64,000 bases of DNA. Source: Cadophora sp. MPI-SDFR-AT-0126. Its lineage: Eukaryota > Ascomycota > Leotiomycetes > Helotiales > Ploettnerulaceae. The notes beneath the pieces were generated by a model, which saw only the letters and a list, made by a program, of their open reading frames with translations, was not told the DNA's origin and ran no database searches. Positions 1 to 10,770 of this stretch are shown here, one piece after another (within the stretch, counting starts at the first letter, position 1; every line of letters starts with the position of its first letter). Location: contig JAGMVK010000009.1 of assembly GCA_020747065.1 (NCBI GenBank), forward strand, positions 2,356,001-2,420,000, written 5' to 3'. A program made the translations under genes and the position numbers.

Positions 1-2367
1 CCAACTGTGTTGAAGGGTACGACCTCGGTTGTACCAACTTCAGCTCCCGTTTCTCCAAAAGGAGTCACACCTGAAATCTCAACTACCTTAAACAGCACGA
101 CCCCAGCTTTACCAAGTTCGGCTCCAATTCCTCCGCACGCAGTCACACCTGAAATCTCAACCACCTTGAACGGCACGTCTACTACATCAACCTCGATTTC
201 TGTGACTCCATTTGTAGCTGCGCCAAAAGCTTCGATTACCTCAAACGGCACACTTGCTACTTCGAACCCAGTTCCTGCTCTGTCATGTGCAGCTACAACT
301 GCACCAGCCGTGGTCATTTCCACGGTCACACAGTCAGCTTCTGCTTCAAATGCGGTCTCCAGACAATCCTCAATCCGTGATGGAACCTTTCGCCATCAGA
401 TTGTTGACGATGTCAGCCACCCTGCAAGACCAGTGCCTCCAATTTCTTGGAGCCCTACCTCCCAGAAATATGGACGTGGATCTCAAAGCCATGCCTCATT
501 ACCCAATAGGTTGTCCAAGGATGAGGGCACTAATCACTCTATCAACCGTTCCGCTCAGCCTACAAAGTCAATGATCCATAATACCACTGAGGTCAGCGAC
601 TTCGCCGATTTCAGTGTCAAACCTCCAGCTAAAGCTGATCCTTCCTCACACTTCGAAAAAATTCGCTCTCACTCTGTCAAGAGTACTGTGGCTCAGCAGC
701 CGAGTAATGGCGGAATTGCTTTCTCGGTAGTCAACGGTCGGCCTCGTCTGGATCCGGTAACACAAACAATGGAGAAGGCTGGAAAGTCCCAGACAACTCC
801 TGGCTTGATTAATGGTCGTATCAACTCTGGTCAGATGGGACGGAATGCAGTACCCACGATTCAAACACCATTCAGCAGTCAACGTCCCGTTTCGCAGACT
901 TCCTTCAACCCATTCTCAAGTCCCTCTTCAGGCCAACCGTTACCGTTTTGGTTTCCTACGGCTTCCGCTCCTCGCATGTCTACAAGCCAATATGGCCTTC
1001 ATACAACTGCTTCGCCTTCGACGCCATCCAAATCAAACGCTGCTCAAGTAAGTCATGGAAATGGTAACAACCGAACTCCGCTACCATCAACACCGTCCAA
1101 GACAGCATCCGTTATGCCCAATAGTGGTCCTCGGAATCCGCTGCCATCCGCGCCCCTCAACCATGCTTCGATTTCTTACAAAGGCAATGCTCCCCGAACT
1201 CCACTGCCTGCCAGAAGCTCTTCAAAGTCTGCCGGTTTTAGTGATCTTCAGCAATCCGAAGCCCATCAGCTTATGGAGAATCGAGTAGGCGATATGAAAT
1301 TCGGTGGCTCGGCCGTCACACTCGATGACCTTGATCGTCTCGAACACATGGAGCGAGCCTTGATATCGGACTTCTTTGTTCTGCATGGAATCTTTTTCCG
1401 TCACCCTCACTATCCCGGCCAGCCCAATGAAGCTGCATTCGTTGCAGGCGGCTTTCGAAACGCCTCGAAATTCTACGAATTTGAGGATCGAATGAAGACT
1501 CTAATGAAGAAGGTGGAGACGCGACTGAAGAACCAGGCCGCAGAACCAACCGATAGCCAAAAGGACTGGACTAAGCAACTGAAAGAGGAGCACAATACTC
1601 TGGATACCTTATACAACGAGTTGCTGAATTGTAAGAAATACTTGACTGAACTTCGCAAGTACTTAGAACGAGAAAACAAGGTTGGCGAATTCTACGAATA
1701 CAAACTCAAAGTCCAGTTCACTGAAATTGGCAACCAGGTCATCCCTGCTGGATACCGCAAATCCACCGCAGCGGCGAAGAAGAAGGCTACCCCTGCTGCC
1801 AATGCGAAGACTATCAACGGAAAAGCTACCAATGGAAAGAAGCGTCAAACTTTCATTCTCATCGATTCCGAAGACAACACTTCCGAACAAGGTTCTACGT
1901 CATCAGCAACCCAACCTCCACGCAAGAAAGCCAAGACTCAGCCTGCTCAGGGAACCCAGGTATCATCCACAACTCAAATGGGACCCCTCCGACAGGACAT
2001 GAATGGTTCTACCATGTATCAACACCCGCGAGGCCCCTCGAAAGTCCAATCAACCAATGGTTCCACCATATATCATCAGCCTCGAGGTCTTGTACAAGCT
2101 ATTAACGGTTCAGGTATGCAGCCACACAGCGGTCCACCCGTCCACGGCGTGAACGGTTCAGGCATGCATCAACCCCCACAAGGCCCTCCACCTGCACCTC
2201 GCACCGTCCAGCCCCGCACACCTGCCGACGTTGACCGTGACATTGCTTCGAAACAGACAGAGGTGGAGAAACTTCAAAGACAGATATCTGAGCTTCAGAG
2301 TGAGATATTTGAGCTTAGATGGGAGAAGAAGGTTTTGGTCACGGGCGGTGAGCCTGGTCGTCATTAA
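1..2367 (+). CDS. Array protein 1: large Ser/Thr/Pro-rich nuclear-type coiled-coil protein (5' end outside window)
   Basis: The frame is open to the left edge and has no credible ATG there, so the N-terminus lies outside the window; 788 codons plus TAA are visible. The visible protein starts in a 26-residue Ser/Thr/Pro tandem repeat and continues through about 400 disordered residues. A folded-looking helical region follows at about 440-585 (numbered from base 7), containing the block F-V-A-G-G with E-F-E-D (478-506) shared with the next two genes. A lysine-rich linker, the hydrophobic-acidic motif FILIDSEDNTSE, a basic PPRKKAK cluster, four NGS repeats and a C-terminal coiled coil complete it. 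Nuclear location is inferred from the basic cluster. I do not recognise the family. It is the largest member of the same-strand array. Confidence 0.8.
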   Translation, partial: PTVLKGTTSVVPTSAPVSPKGVTPEISTTLNSTTPALPSSAPIPPHAVTPEISTTLNGTSTTSTSISVTPFVAAPKASITSNGTLATSNPVPALSCAATTAPAVVISTVTQSASASNAVSRQSSIRDGTFRHQIVDDVSHPARPVPPISWSPTSQKYGRGSQSHASLPNRLSKDEGTNHSINRSAQPTKSMIHNTTEVSDFADFSVKPPAKADPSSHFEKIRSHSVKSTVAQQPSNGGIAFSVVNGRPRLDPVTQTMEKAGKSQTTPGLINGRINSGQMGRNAVPTIQTPFSSQRPVSQTSFNPFSSPSSGQPLPFWFPTASAPRMSTSQYGLHTTASPSTPSKSNAAQVSHGNGNNRTPLPSTPSKTASVMPNSGPRNPLPSAPLNHASISYKGNAPRTPLPARSSSKSAGFSDLQQSEAHQLMENRVGDMKFGGSAVTLDDLDRLEHMERALISDFFVLHGIFFRHPHYPGQPNEAAFVAGGFRNASKFYEFEDRMKTLMKKVETRLKNQAAEPTDSQKDWTKQLKEEHNTLDTLYNELLNCKKYLTELRKYLERENKVGEFYEYKLKVQFTEIGNQVIPAGYRKSTAAAKKKATPAANAKTINGKATNGKKRQTFILIDSEDNTSEQGSTSSATQPPRKKAKTQPAQGTQVSSTTQMGPLRQDMNGSTMYQHPRGPSKVQSTNGSTIYHQPRGLVQAINGSGMQPHSGPPVHGVNGSGMHQPPQGPPPAPRTVQPRTPADVDRDIASKQTEVEKLQRQISELQSEIFELRWEKKVLVTGGEPGRH
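10..243 (+). repeat. 78-bp coding minisatellite, three units, continuing beyond the left edge
   Basis: Three consecutive 78-nt (26-codon) units start at 10, 88 and 166. Units one and two both end in VTPEISTT. The third is more diverged, and a partial fourth follows at 244. The units encode Ser/Thr/Pro-rich sequence, and the repeat probably extends left of the window. Confidence 0.8.
2002..2190 (+). repeat. NGS-motif repeats near the C-terminus of array protein 1
   Basis: Four units start with N-G-S-T or N-G-S-G at 2002, 2056, 2104 and 2152, spaced 54, 48 and 48 nt (18, 16 and 16 residues). Each continues into a His/Gln/Pro-rich stretch such as QHPRG or HQPPQG. The repeats are degenerate and in frame. 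Confidence 0.75.
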
Positions 2368-3573
2368 ACAGTTCCCTACACTCATACGGCGTGTGCTTGA
2401 TTGTTTGATTATTGGCTGTATTTTTGCATCTCTGAGATTGGAGGCCTTGTTGTTGATATAACTTGTCATAGATGTCTTGTAGCTAGTTGGGTTGAAGCTT
2501 TTTAACCCGGAAACGGTCCCGTATGCTCAGTGATGGTGATGGTGATTGTTGACATTTTGCCTGAATGCTCCATACGGCTAGCTCCCTAGCTCCCCACTCA
2601 GCACGGCTCAGTAAATAGATTTCTGTAAAGCTTTCCGCACAGAGAGTAACTTTAGTCTCGCCTAGTAGTTTATTTACTCCAGTAGACTCCACTTACATTT
2701 ATTCCATCTCCGTCTGACCCCAGGCTGCCTTTCTCGGGAGCAAGCGACGAGACACTTCAGTAGTGTCCCAATAGAACCCCTGAGATCCGGCACCCTTTTT
2801 AAAGATTAACAGAGCTTAGATGAAATCTACGGAAGTACGGCTACACACGCTGTAGGGTCATTTTGGACCAGCGTTGGTGAAGTTGACATTCTTATTTACG
2901 TTGCTGATTCAGGAGGCCCTATTTGCTTATCCCCGAAACCTGAACGTGCTCATCCGAAACATGGTCAAGTCAAGCTATTATAGTAGGTTAGTCCCATTGC
3001 TAGATTATTGAAGCAGTGATGGAGTAACGGAGTCATGGAAGGTGGTGTTGATAATGGTGGAAAACAGCCCAGGCTCGGCTCTGATGATATTTTACTGCCT
3101 GGCTCAGAAATGTCAAGAAATCGCCTACTTTAAAAGCATATGATTTGACTGCAGTCCATGTTCTCATCGAAATTATGAGTTCATTTCGTCTGTGTCTTTT
3201 AGTATTGGAAGTGCCTTGAAATTCATTTTTGATTCGCCCGAATCAGTGAGGTGAATCTGAGAGGGGCAATTTTGGTGAAAAGACTCAACCATTCACCGCG
3301 AGACTACACTTGCGTAGTAAAGCCTCACTATCTAATTAACAGTCTACTGTACACGATTATTTTCGGAACGACTTTCGATCTCGTTCCAGCTCTATCAAAT
3401 TTCGCACCATCGACTTCGATTTCGCCTTCGATACATTGTTCTGTCCGCTTCCAGGTATCTTTCCAAGAATCTTGACGGACCTCCTGCATCGATCCAGGAA
3501 GACATATCTAGAAGAGTTTGAACTCGCCCTGTCCAGCACCGATCAGACTTCACCTGCCACAGCTTCCTCCACG
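2368..3573. other. Intergenic, no supported gene
   Basis: This gap between array genes 1 and 2 has only short unsupported ORFs. The last 200 nt are rich in TTCGA/CTTCG motifs and probably form the promoter and 5' leader of the next gene. A short GATGGT repeat lies near 2530. Confidence 0.6.
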
Positions 3574-4860
3574 ATGGCTAGCAACCTCTTTACCACCGCG
3601 GACAGTCGAGTTACTTCAAGGCACATCATTGCAGAAGGTTTACGGAAAATTGAGATCTATATGACAGCTTTGTGCTGCATGAGGAATGACTACAGTACCC
3701 TGATCATCGAATTTGACAAGGACACAGACCCCACTATCAAGACTAAGTTCACTGCTGTCGGTCTACTCTCTACGGATCGGATCTTGGAATTAGAGGATAA
3801 AATCATGAAATTGAAAAAGGCTATCACAGAAAGGGAGGAGCGGGTCGCGAAGGGCAAGAAGTTCAAGCCATCAATCTACAACAAGGAGCTCGATAGCTTT
3901 TTCGAAGTCGAGGATAAATTCACTGGTCTGAGAGCCGACATGACGAGGTTGAGGAGAGATCTTGAGAGTTCGGAAGGCTATATATACAAGAAGTCAGATG
4001 CTAACTTCAAATTCATCAAGACTCATACTGGTGGAGGAACAGTGTATCCTAAGCAACGAGTTGTCGAAGACGAACGTTCGACTGTAATAACGCCACCCAG
4101 CATCACCATCACCTCCAAGGGGAGCAACAGCATCCCTTCCGCCGTCACAACGTCTGCAACTGAGGCTGTCGCATGGTTTGAAGCATCAAATACCAAGCCA
4201 ACTTCAAAAGGTCTCATGAAGGAGAAGCAGCGCAAGCCGTCTGCGATAGAACAAGAAGTGAGCGAGGAAGTCACAACACTGAGGAGCAAATTTCTTGACT
4301 CGTCTGCCAGCCAAGTTGCTCAGTCTGCAGAGGAGTATATCGCTACAGGAGCTTCAAAAAGAAGCCAAACACGTACCAATGCGGTACCAATATCAGTTCC
4401 GAATGCCAAGACTACCAGAAGTCCTCAAAAAATAATTCAAGATGCGCTTGAACCTAAGGGAGAGAATATAGAGTGGCCTCTTGTCGACGAAAGCGTGGTC
4501 GCTGAGATCTTGAAACGGTTCGCTCCTCCACCGGGCTCCAAACTACAAGAAGAGGAGGTCCAACATTTGAAGAGTAAGGTGGAAGAACAAGAAGCGAAGT
4601 TCAAAGAAATGGGCCGTTATACTCAGGTCCTTTTGAAAGAAAGGGATGAGCTGAGAAAGGATAGACAAGAGGCTTGGGATGCATTAAAGGAAGAGCGAAA
4701 ATTGATGAGGAACATGACAGAGAGGAAAAATGTGTATAAAGGGTTGTTGAGAGGAACTAAGAGAAGAAGAGATCTGGGAGCTGAGATTCTCTCGTCGGAT
4801 GAGAGTGACAGCGAGGAGGGAATCCCGGCGCAGATGAAGAAGAGGTACTGCGTGTCTTGA
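3574..4860 (+). CDS. Array protein 2: coiled-coil protein with the shared FxxxG/ELED block
   Basis: Encodes 428 aa. The frame opens at 3436, but the ATG at 3574 begins MASNLFTTADSR, matching the short polar N-termini of its neighbours, and the upstream part looks like leader. Residues 59-87 align without gaps to array proteins 1 and 3 (F, G, E, D, L conserved), followed by a helical region to about residue 150. The middle is disordered and Ser/Thr-rich. A coiled coil starts near residue 350 and leads into TKRRRD and an acidic-serine stretch, EILSSDESDSEE. Inferred to be a nuclear paralogue of its neighbours. No catalytic motif is visible and the function is unknown. Confidence 0.8.
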   Translation: MASNLFTTADSRVTSRHIIAEGLRKIEIYMTALCCMRNDYSTLIIEFDKDTDPTIKTKFTAVGLLSTDRILELEDKIMKLKKAITEREERVAKGKKFKPSIYNKELDSFFEVEDKFTGLRADMTRLRRDLESSEGYIYKKSDANFKFIKTHTGGGTVYPKQRVVEDERSTVITPPSITITSKGSNSIPSAVTTSATEAVAWFEASNTKPTSKGLMKEKQRKPSAIEQEVSEEVTTLRSKFLDSSASQVAQSAEEYIATGASKRSQTRTNAVPISVPNAKTTRSPQKIIQDALEPKGENIEWPLVDESVVAEILKRFAPPPGSKLQEEEVQHLKSKVEEQEAKFKEMGRYTQVLLKERDELRKDRQEAWDALKEERKLMRNMTERKNVYKGLLRGTKRRRDLGAEILSSDESDSEEGIPAQMKKRYCVS

Positions 4861-5664
4861 AAGTGAGCCCTTGAGGAAACACATGTGGTGGATCAATATC
4901 ATCGACGCTCGGAGGGGCAGCGTAGATCCATCGTGGTAGGTTAGTCGCAGGGCGATTTCAAGAAGTGGAACCCCTAGTGGTCCAAGGCCAGAGCAATAAG
5001 GCAGGCATTTTAATCAGCTCGTCGAATATCATGGACACAGTAAATATAATAACATCGAGTTGCGTTGATGGGTTTCATACGGTAACCACGCATGCGACAT
5101 CTAATTGATATATGCTTCGTTCCAGAATGAAGCCCAAACAAGAAGACAAAGCTTTCAGTAGTGAAAGATTTTCGTGATTATCTATTTAAGGGACAAATCC
5201 ATTCAGCCAGCATAGGGCAGTCTCTAGAAGATGCCCCTTGTGCTCGAGGTTCACTCTTTAAGCTCACAATATCAGTCTTGGACAGCCCTCGTCCAGCCGC
5301 CAGTGATAAGTGAGTTACCTGGAGCTGGCAATCTAACCTCGAAGTGGACTAGTGCGCACTCGAGTAATTCTCACAATGTTTACTATGTCGCATCTTAATC
5401 GTTCTCGAGAACTTTTCTCTTCTTCAGCTTTGTGCGACTTCTCGACGCAAACTAATCGACAGCGAGTTAGTAAGGAGCCCTTGTAACCTCATTTCCAAGA
5501 CAAAAAACAATTCGATCCAACTCTTTCTACCGACGAACATCCCCACTCTACAGTACCTCTCGACAACAACGCGTCAACATCACATTCCATCTCGGACTCC
5601 CTCTCTGCATCTCAATTCTATTCAAGTCCATCAAGTATATTCAGAATAAGACTTATCAGCCGAA
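4861..5664. other. Intergenic and 5' leader, no supported gene
   Basis: No coding signal was found. The last 200 nt are pyrimidine-rich with CTCTAC and CATCTC motifs, as expected of a fungal promoter/leader in front of the ATG at 5665. Confidence 0.6.
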
Positions 5665-6921
5665 ATGTCTACTTCGACTTCCTCCTCTGTCGAAAGGTCA
5701 CAGGCTAGCATCGCTGCCGCGGCTCTTTGTAACAACTTCGACCTCTTGATCTCCGACTACGGAATTCTGACTGGAGCTTTTCCACTTGAGAATTCGGCAA
5801 TTAAAAGTTGCTTTGTCTCGCAAGGTATTATTACAAGTATGGAATTGACTGAGCTCGATGACGAAGCCAGAAAGTTGAAGTCTCGGATTGAGAAGGACGA
5901 AAAGAAGAATAAATACAGAGACACTCCACGAGAGCGTCATGAGAGAACGAGGAAGGATCTTGAAAAGACTTTCGCAGATTTGGTAATGAGATTGAAGGAT
6001 TTGAAGGTCCATTTGGAGTCCTCGTTTCGATTCAAATACCTGCCAAATTGCACCTACCGGCTTCTAGGAGAGGTTGGAAAGCCTCCAGCTCAGCGCGATG
6101 GTCTTCCACGAAACATCCATCAACCTCCTATCCAGGGTATCGCTACCGCTAGGAGTTCGCATGTTATCAGTGAGAAGATTCAGTCTGCAGCTGTTGATTC
6201 GAATCGCCGAGAGTTATACGCTGAACAAGTTACCCCGGAGCGTAGCCCAGCTCAGCCTCTACAGTTGATCAAGAAAAGATCCGTTCGTTCCCGAAAACCA
6301 GCACTGACATCCGACAATCGCGAACCCAGCATATCCTCGGGCAGCGAAATCGTCAAGACGATCAAGAAGTCATCTCGTCCACGTCGCCTAACGAAAATGG
6401 GAATAGCGGGGAGGATTGCCAACAAAATACTTGATTTTCGCCGATTCGACCATCCTTTTGGGATGCTGGCCCCAGAAGTCAATACACCACAGCAGATCTG
6501 GGAACATCGATTCCCCGATGGTTATACCAGGCCAGATATTGCAATTGAGTATACCAGAACCCTTGAACAACTACTGGCCGCGTCCAACAGGAAGATTAAG
6601 ATGATGCCAAAGAAAAGAAAGCTCAAAGAGCTGTCGGCAGCGAAGGCTAAGAATCGAAAGTTGACGGAGGAATTGGACGCGGCAAGAAAAGAGATTCAGG
6701 AGCTGGGAGAGAGGAATACGGTCCTAGCCGAGAGGCAGGGAAGCCAAAATTTTGCGATCACCAAAACTCAGATGTCTGGCTCATACTACACCACGTTCCA
6801 TGATCCAAAGTCAAATACCAAGCGGAAACACCGATACAATGAGCCCGCTTATGATGATAACTCCGGACGAGATGCTAGCCAAGATACGAATACATCAGCG
6901 AAACGACAGAGGATATCTTGA
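5665..6921 (+). CDS. Array protein 3: coiled-coil protein with the shared FxxxG/ELDD block
   Basis: Encodes 418 aa in a single open frame starting MSTSTSSSVE after a clean leader. Residues 50-78 carry the same ungapped block as array proteins 1 and 2 (F, G, E-L-D-D, L), then a charged helical stretch to about 125. The middle is disordered and basic, with KKRSVRSRK and SSRPRRL. A coiled coil covers about residues 290-360, starting in the lysine-rich KKRKLKEL. The C-terminus has an acidic DDNSGRDASQD stretch and ends KRQRIS, a likely nuclear-localisation signal. No enzyme motif is present. Paralogy with its neighbours is read from the alignment; the role is unknown. Confidence 0.8.
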   Translation: MSTSTSSSVERSQASIAAAALCNNFDLLISDYGILTGAFPLENSAIKSCFVSQGIITSMELTELDDEARKLKSRIEKDEKKNKYRDTPRERHERTRKDLEKTFADLVMRLKDLKVHLESSFRFKYLPNCTYRLLGEVGKPPAQRDGLPRNIHQPPIQGIATARSSHVISEKIQSAAVDSNRRELYAEQVTPERSPAQPLQLIKKRSVRSRKPALTSDNREPSISSGSEIVKTIKKSSRPRRLTKMGIAGRIANKILDFRRFDHPFGMLAPEVNTPQQIWEHRFPDGYTRPDIAIEYTRTLEQLLAASNRKIKMMPKKRKLKELSAAKAKNRKLTEELDAARKEIQELGERNTVLAERQGSQNFAITKTQMSGSYYTTFHDPKSNTKRKHRYNEPAYDDNSGRDASQDTNTSAKRQRIS

Positions 6922-7387
6922 TGCGAACTCGATTTGGTGGGGGGCTTGAATTCTTGGTGAGATGCCCATCAACTGATATTACTTGCGATCTGGGATGAGT
7001 AGTGGTAGTGAAGGTCTGCACCGAAGCGACTGTGTGAATGCTGTATGGCTCGCAGAGCTACCTAATACTCGTCCGGTGGACTTCTATCCTCAATTCGCGG
7101 AACAATACTCAGACTTCAAGCCCCAATGCCTTTTCTCTCTTTGGATGTTCTCTCTATGAAATCTCTCGCGCAGACTCGAGACCGTCATTTGCTAGCTTCC
7201 AGGGCCCTAACCAAGCTAGCTTGATCTGATTCCTTTAGCGAATCGAGATGTTGACGAAAATTCGCGTTGCCAAGACTTCACAACAACGCGCTTCTTTCTC
7301 GTCTCCATCGCAAAACAAGCATTGCCCCTTACAATACCGCCAATTTCTCAATCAGACCTAGACCTGCAAACAAATACGACTTTCAAA
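6922..7387. other. Intergenic, no supported gene
   Basis: Spacer between array genes 3 and 4. A 63-codon ORF at 7038 has no coding-like features. Sequence just before 7388 resembles a leader. Confidence 0.55.
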
Positions 7388-8131
7388 ATGCAATCCAGTA
7401 CAACAGTGAAAGCTGCTTCTAGACTGATGTCCCGAGATATCTTCAAATCACTAGCGAGTCTAGAGAACCACAGACGGCAAATCGGCAGACAAGACGAGGA
7501 AGAAATAGAAGAGGGAGGAAGTTCCGTAGAAGTGGAGGATCTGCGAGCCCAATTGCAGCAATTGAAGGACTCCCTTCGGCAGCGAGACGACGAAATATAC
7601 TACTTGAACGAAGAGATCCGCCAACTGCAGAATGAAAACGAGGATATGGAGGAGAGGCTGGAGAGGTACAAACAGCTTGCTGGACCACTACCACCCACAG
7701 CCGAAGTGCTTCGAGCCATGGCGACAAGCAATGATCGAGCCATGCGCCAAGTGTTCGGCAGAAAGGGGGCAGAGAAGCTCAATGAGCAAGAACCAGACCC
7801 AAATTTTTGTTCAGAGTCCATCAAAACTGTATCATCCAAGTCCACCGTCTCAGAACCAGCTCCCTCCACAGTCACGAGACCATCGACAAGCTCCTCGTCT
7901 TCTCGTGGCCTTGGAGCTTTCATCAGGAAGGTGGAGGGATTCAAAAGAAGCAAGGGGGCTTCGGAGGGGGCACCACCGGCAAAGAGAAGAGTAGGACGAC
8001 CAAATGAACCTCGTGTCCTGGGAGATGTGGATCCATCTTCAACGTCCCAGTCGGCAGATGTGGCAGATAACGCCAGCCAGGGACAGAAGATTGCCATTAC
8101 GATTGATTCAGATAGCGATTCGGAGTCGTAG
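7388..8131 (+). CDS. Array protein 4: short coiled-coil protein with basic cluster and C-terminal SIM-like tail
   Basis: Encodes 247 aa. The frame is open from 7322 but the first ATG is at 7388. The N-terminal 35 residues are polar. An uninterrupted coiled coil covers about 38-100 with leucines in heptad spacing (EDLRAQLQQLKDSLRQRDDE). A Ser/Thr-rich linker follows, then PPAKRRVGRP, a basic nuclear-type or AT-hook-like motif. The protein ends in IAITIDSDSDSES, a hydrophobic core followed by acidic and serine residues as in SUMO-interaction motifs. It lacks the block seen in proteins 1-3 but has the same tail architecture. The antisense 165-codon ORF is its shadow. Confidence 0.75.
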   Translation: MQSSTTVKAASRLMSRDIFKSLASLENHRRQIGRQDEEEIEEGGSSVEVEDLRAQLQQLKDSLRQRDDEIYYLNEEIRQLQNENEDMEERLERYKQLAGPLPPTAEVLRAMATSNDRAMRQVFGRKGAEKLNEQEPDPNFCSESIKTVSSKSTVSEPAPSTVTRPSTSSSSSRGLGAFIRKVEGFKRSKGASEGAPPAKRRVGRPNEPRVLGDVDPSSTSQSADVADNASQGQKIAITIDSDSDSES

Positions 8132-8686
8132 TTAGCTGGGTGTATGGGTTAGAAAATTTCACAGGGTATAGTGTTCGGACGAGATCTGTAAAGCTGGTTC
8201 TCTTTGTTTATCTTCCAGTGAATGATCAGTCTGAAATTGGAGTTTCGTACGGGACTGTTCGTCGAGTCCGAGCATTGAGCTTTTCGCTGTGGATTTTGTC
8301 ATAGAATCGATGGATTCAATCATCATAGAATCATTCTCATTGAGATTGTAAGCCAGGAATTTCAAGGCTTGAGGCTGGACGTTGAAACCACTCTCACTGC
8401 TTTGCAGTCTCCCTCAATCACACCGTTGTAGAGTAACTAAGCAACACTACTAACTATATCCAGAGAAACAGTGATCAGCGTCAATACCAGCAACAATGAC
8501 GTTGGACAGTGCTTCCACAGACTGCATTTGAGATAGTCAAGGGTCGGTCGCGGCTTCTGTCTCGCGCTAACCTCGCTTAAAATTGCGCGTTTCGTTGTAA
8601 ACAAACGACAAGGCCGGCTTTCTTCTCCCTTTTCGACACGAAAATTCTCGACATACGCTTACGATAGCATCTGCGTCCGAGTAGTT
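8132..8686. other. Intergenic, no supported gene
   Basis: No coding features. CTTTTCGACACGAAAATTC just before 8687 resembles other leaders in the array. Confidence 0.55.
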
Positions 8687-9304
8687 ATGGGAGAGACTGT
8701 GGCCCTATCTGGCACAGAGGACTCAGTCTCGAAGGTGAGGAGGCTGCAGACCAAGAATAACGCTCCACATAGGAATGTGGCTAGTGTTCAGTCGACAGAT
8801 CCAGAGCTGGGTCAGCTGAGGTCTGCTGATGCAAACATCCGAGACGTAGTACAGACATTGAAATCCAGAATCAGAGACTTAGAGAAAGAGGCCCGTATCG
8901 CGGGAACGTCTGGTAGGTGCCCTGCAAGGGAGATGTATCTATCTGCGATCGGCCTCCTTCTAAGTCGCCTTGCTTTCAAAAGCACTTCCGTTTATAGAGC
9001 TAATTCTCCCCGTTGTAGGAGCCAGCTCAATAACTGCAGAAGACCTTCGACAGTAGAAAGGAAGAAAGACACAATGGAAACACAATGCCAAGGAGCTCGA
9101 GCAATCTCTGGAAGCGAAGAAGACGGATCTAGAAAGGGCTCTTGCACGAGCTATGATGTCGCACTGCGATTGAGATGCATCAAGGCCCAGGACGAAGGCG
9201 AGGGGATATATATAAGAGTCGAGGATCTGGAGGCGGATTCCCAAAGTGAGACCTGGAAGAACACGCTGCAACGACACAAGAGCGAGAGATCCGGAATTCC
9301 TTGA
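8687..9304 (+). pseudogene. Array gene 5: decayed coiled-coil gene
   Basis: The ATG at 8687 opens a polar N-terminus leading into a coil (DVVQTLKSRIRDLEKEA). A good intron, 8913-9018 (GTAGGT..TTGTAG, 106 nt), joins in frame to a second exon that meets TAG at 9054-9056. Beyond it the same frame reads a strong coil (KELEQSLEAKKTDLERALA) to TGA at 9171, after which coil-like sequence resumes in another frame (RVEDLEADSQSE) to 9304. An unspliced 205-codon reading is open throughout, but its middle is cysteine-rich and not coil-like. I read it as a pseudogene with one nonsense change and one frameshift; a short intact product from the unspliced frame is the alternative. Confidence 0.55.
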
Positions 9305-10770
9305 AGGCCATCGAACGTCAGGGCGGGACCAGATAGCGATGACGGTTCAATCTACGACCATTATTTCATCCTGAAGAATCGAATAGGCACGAGCAACGTC
9401 ATGATATCCAGCACCGTCAATATCCTCCGTCCATCACTATCAATATCCCGAGGCTACAACAAGATCTGAGCATGAAATACCGCAAATTTCAGCTATTCTA
9501 GAAGAATATCTGCTGATTTCCAGTCCCGTGATTTTCTCGAGGGCTGCGTAAACTCTGTGGTGTTTTCCAGAGATGTCATATCGTTTGACTGACAATCTGA
9601 GAAATACGTTTCTTGCGGATGCAGCTGGGGTCTGGCATCCTGCAGCCATGGGCACTTTAGTTGATTATCATTTTCTTCTTTGAAAAAACGCATTTCTTTC
9701 ATAAGTGGGCCCTAAATATGTCCAGAGTAAGGAGGAACGAATGACTAAAGTGAGAGCTTAGCACTGCGATGAGGCAAACTATTGGGCTCGCCGCTGAGTG
9801 GCTCAGCTATCAAATCTGCGCTTTTCCCTCCGGCTACCCTTCGACATTCCCACGTAGTGGTAAGCTTCTATTGAGTACCTTAGTACTTGAATAATGTTTA
9901 TGGCCTCCATCAACGCGTCCTGAGGTTGGAGGCAGGGCCACTTGAAGAAGCAATTGCTTCCAAATTGTTTCCAGATTCTTTCATATATTCTTGAAAAAGA
10001 GGGGACTTATACAACTTAAGTGGCCGAAACCATTTTTTAATTTCTGATCTGTGATATCTCCGACAGCACACAGGTTTTCCTTGCATCTTCCATAGGTGAT
10101 AAAATCCTTGCTGCTCACGTGATGACCACACTAATATCGGATTAGGGGCAGGCTCGGCAAATGTCTTGGCGTAAACAGTGATTCCTGATGAGACAATTAT
10201 ACTCTCAAAATAGGTACATGCCTCAAATTTGCATCATTTTAAGAGTACACCAATGCAGTATCATATAATTGCCGTAGCTGTCGACTCTTGAGGGGAATGT
10301 TATCTGGCATTGTATGCTTCTCTCGGTGGCAACGGACAGGCTCTCTAATAATCCTTGGCACTGTTGGCTTCCTGCCGAAGTCAAAGGAATTGAATCTTAC
10401 TTCTTAAGATGGAAATCAACTTCTAGCAAGTTGTTCTGTCGACAAGAGATCCGAGTCCAAGGCATTCACCACCTTTGATGCGATGAACATGCCCGTACGG
10501 GAAGTGAATATGTAGGTGACGCGGTGGCTTGACCGCTGCCACTATTAAATACCCCTCCAACATAGCACGTCCTTTTGCTACAACACATTAACCAAAACGA
10601 GCCCTTATTGTTGGTTCAACTACCAAAGATTCCATAAGTCATTGAATTATCATCACCTATGGTTTCAGTACCTCTTTTCATCCTTGTACTTGCTCAACCA
10701 CAAGTTCGAACCAGCTGTTCTGACCGTTCTCGCTCAACTTTATTCATCGAATAGTCAACCGCTCCAGAAA
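9305..10770. other. Intergenic, no supported gene
   Basis: A long spacer with only short ORFs on either strand, none protein-like. The end (10540-10770) includes TATTAAATACC and a leader to the ATG at 10771. No transposon ends recognised. Confidence 0.55.

Noticed and set aside
7600..8097. 165-codon minus-strand ORF
   Set aside because: Exact antisense of array protein 4 with a Ser-rich composition expected from its codons; a shadow.
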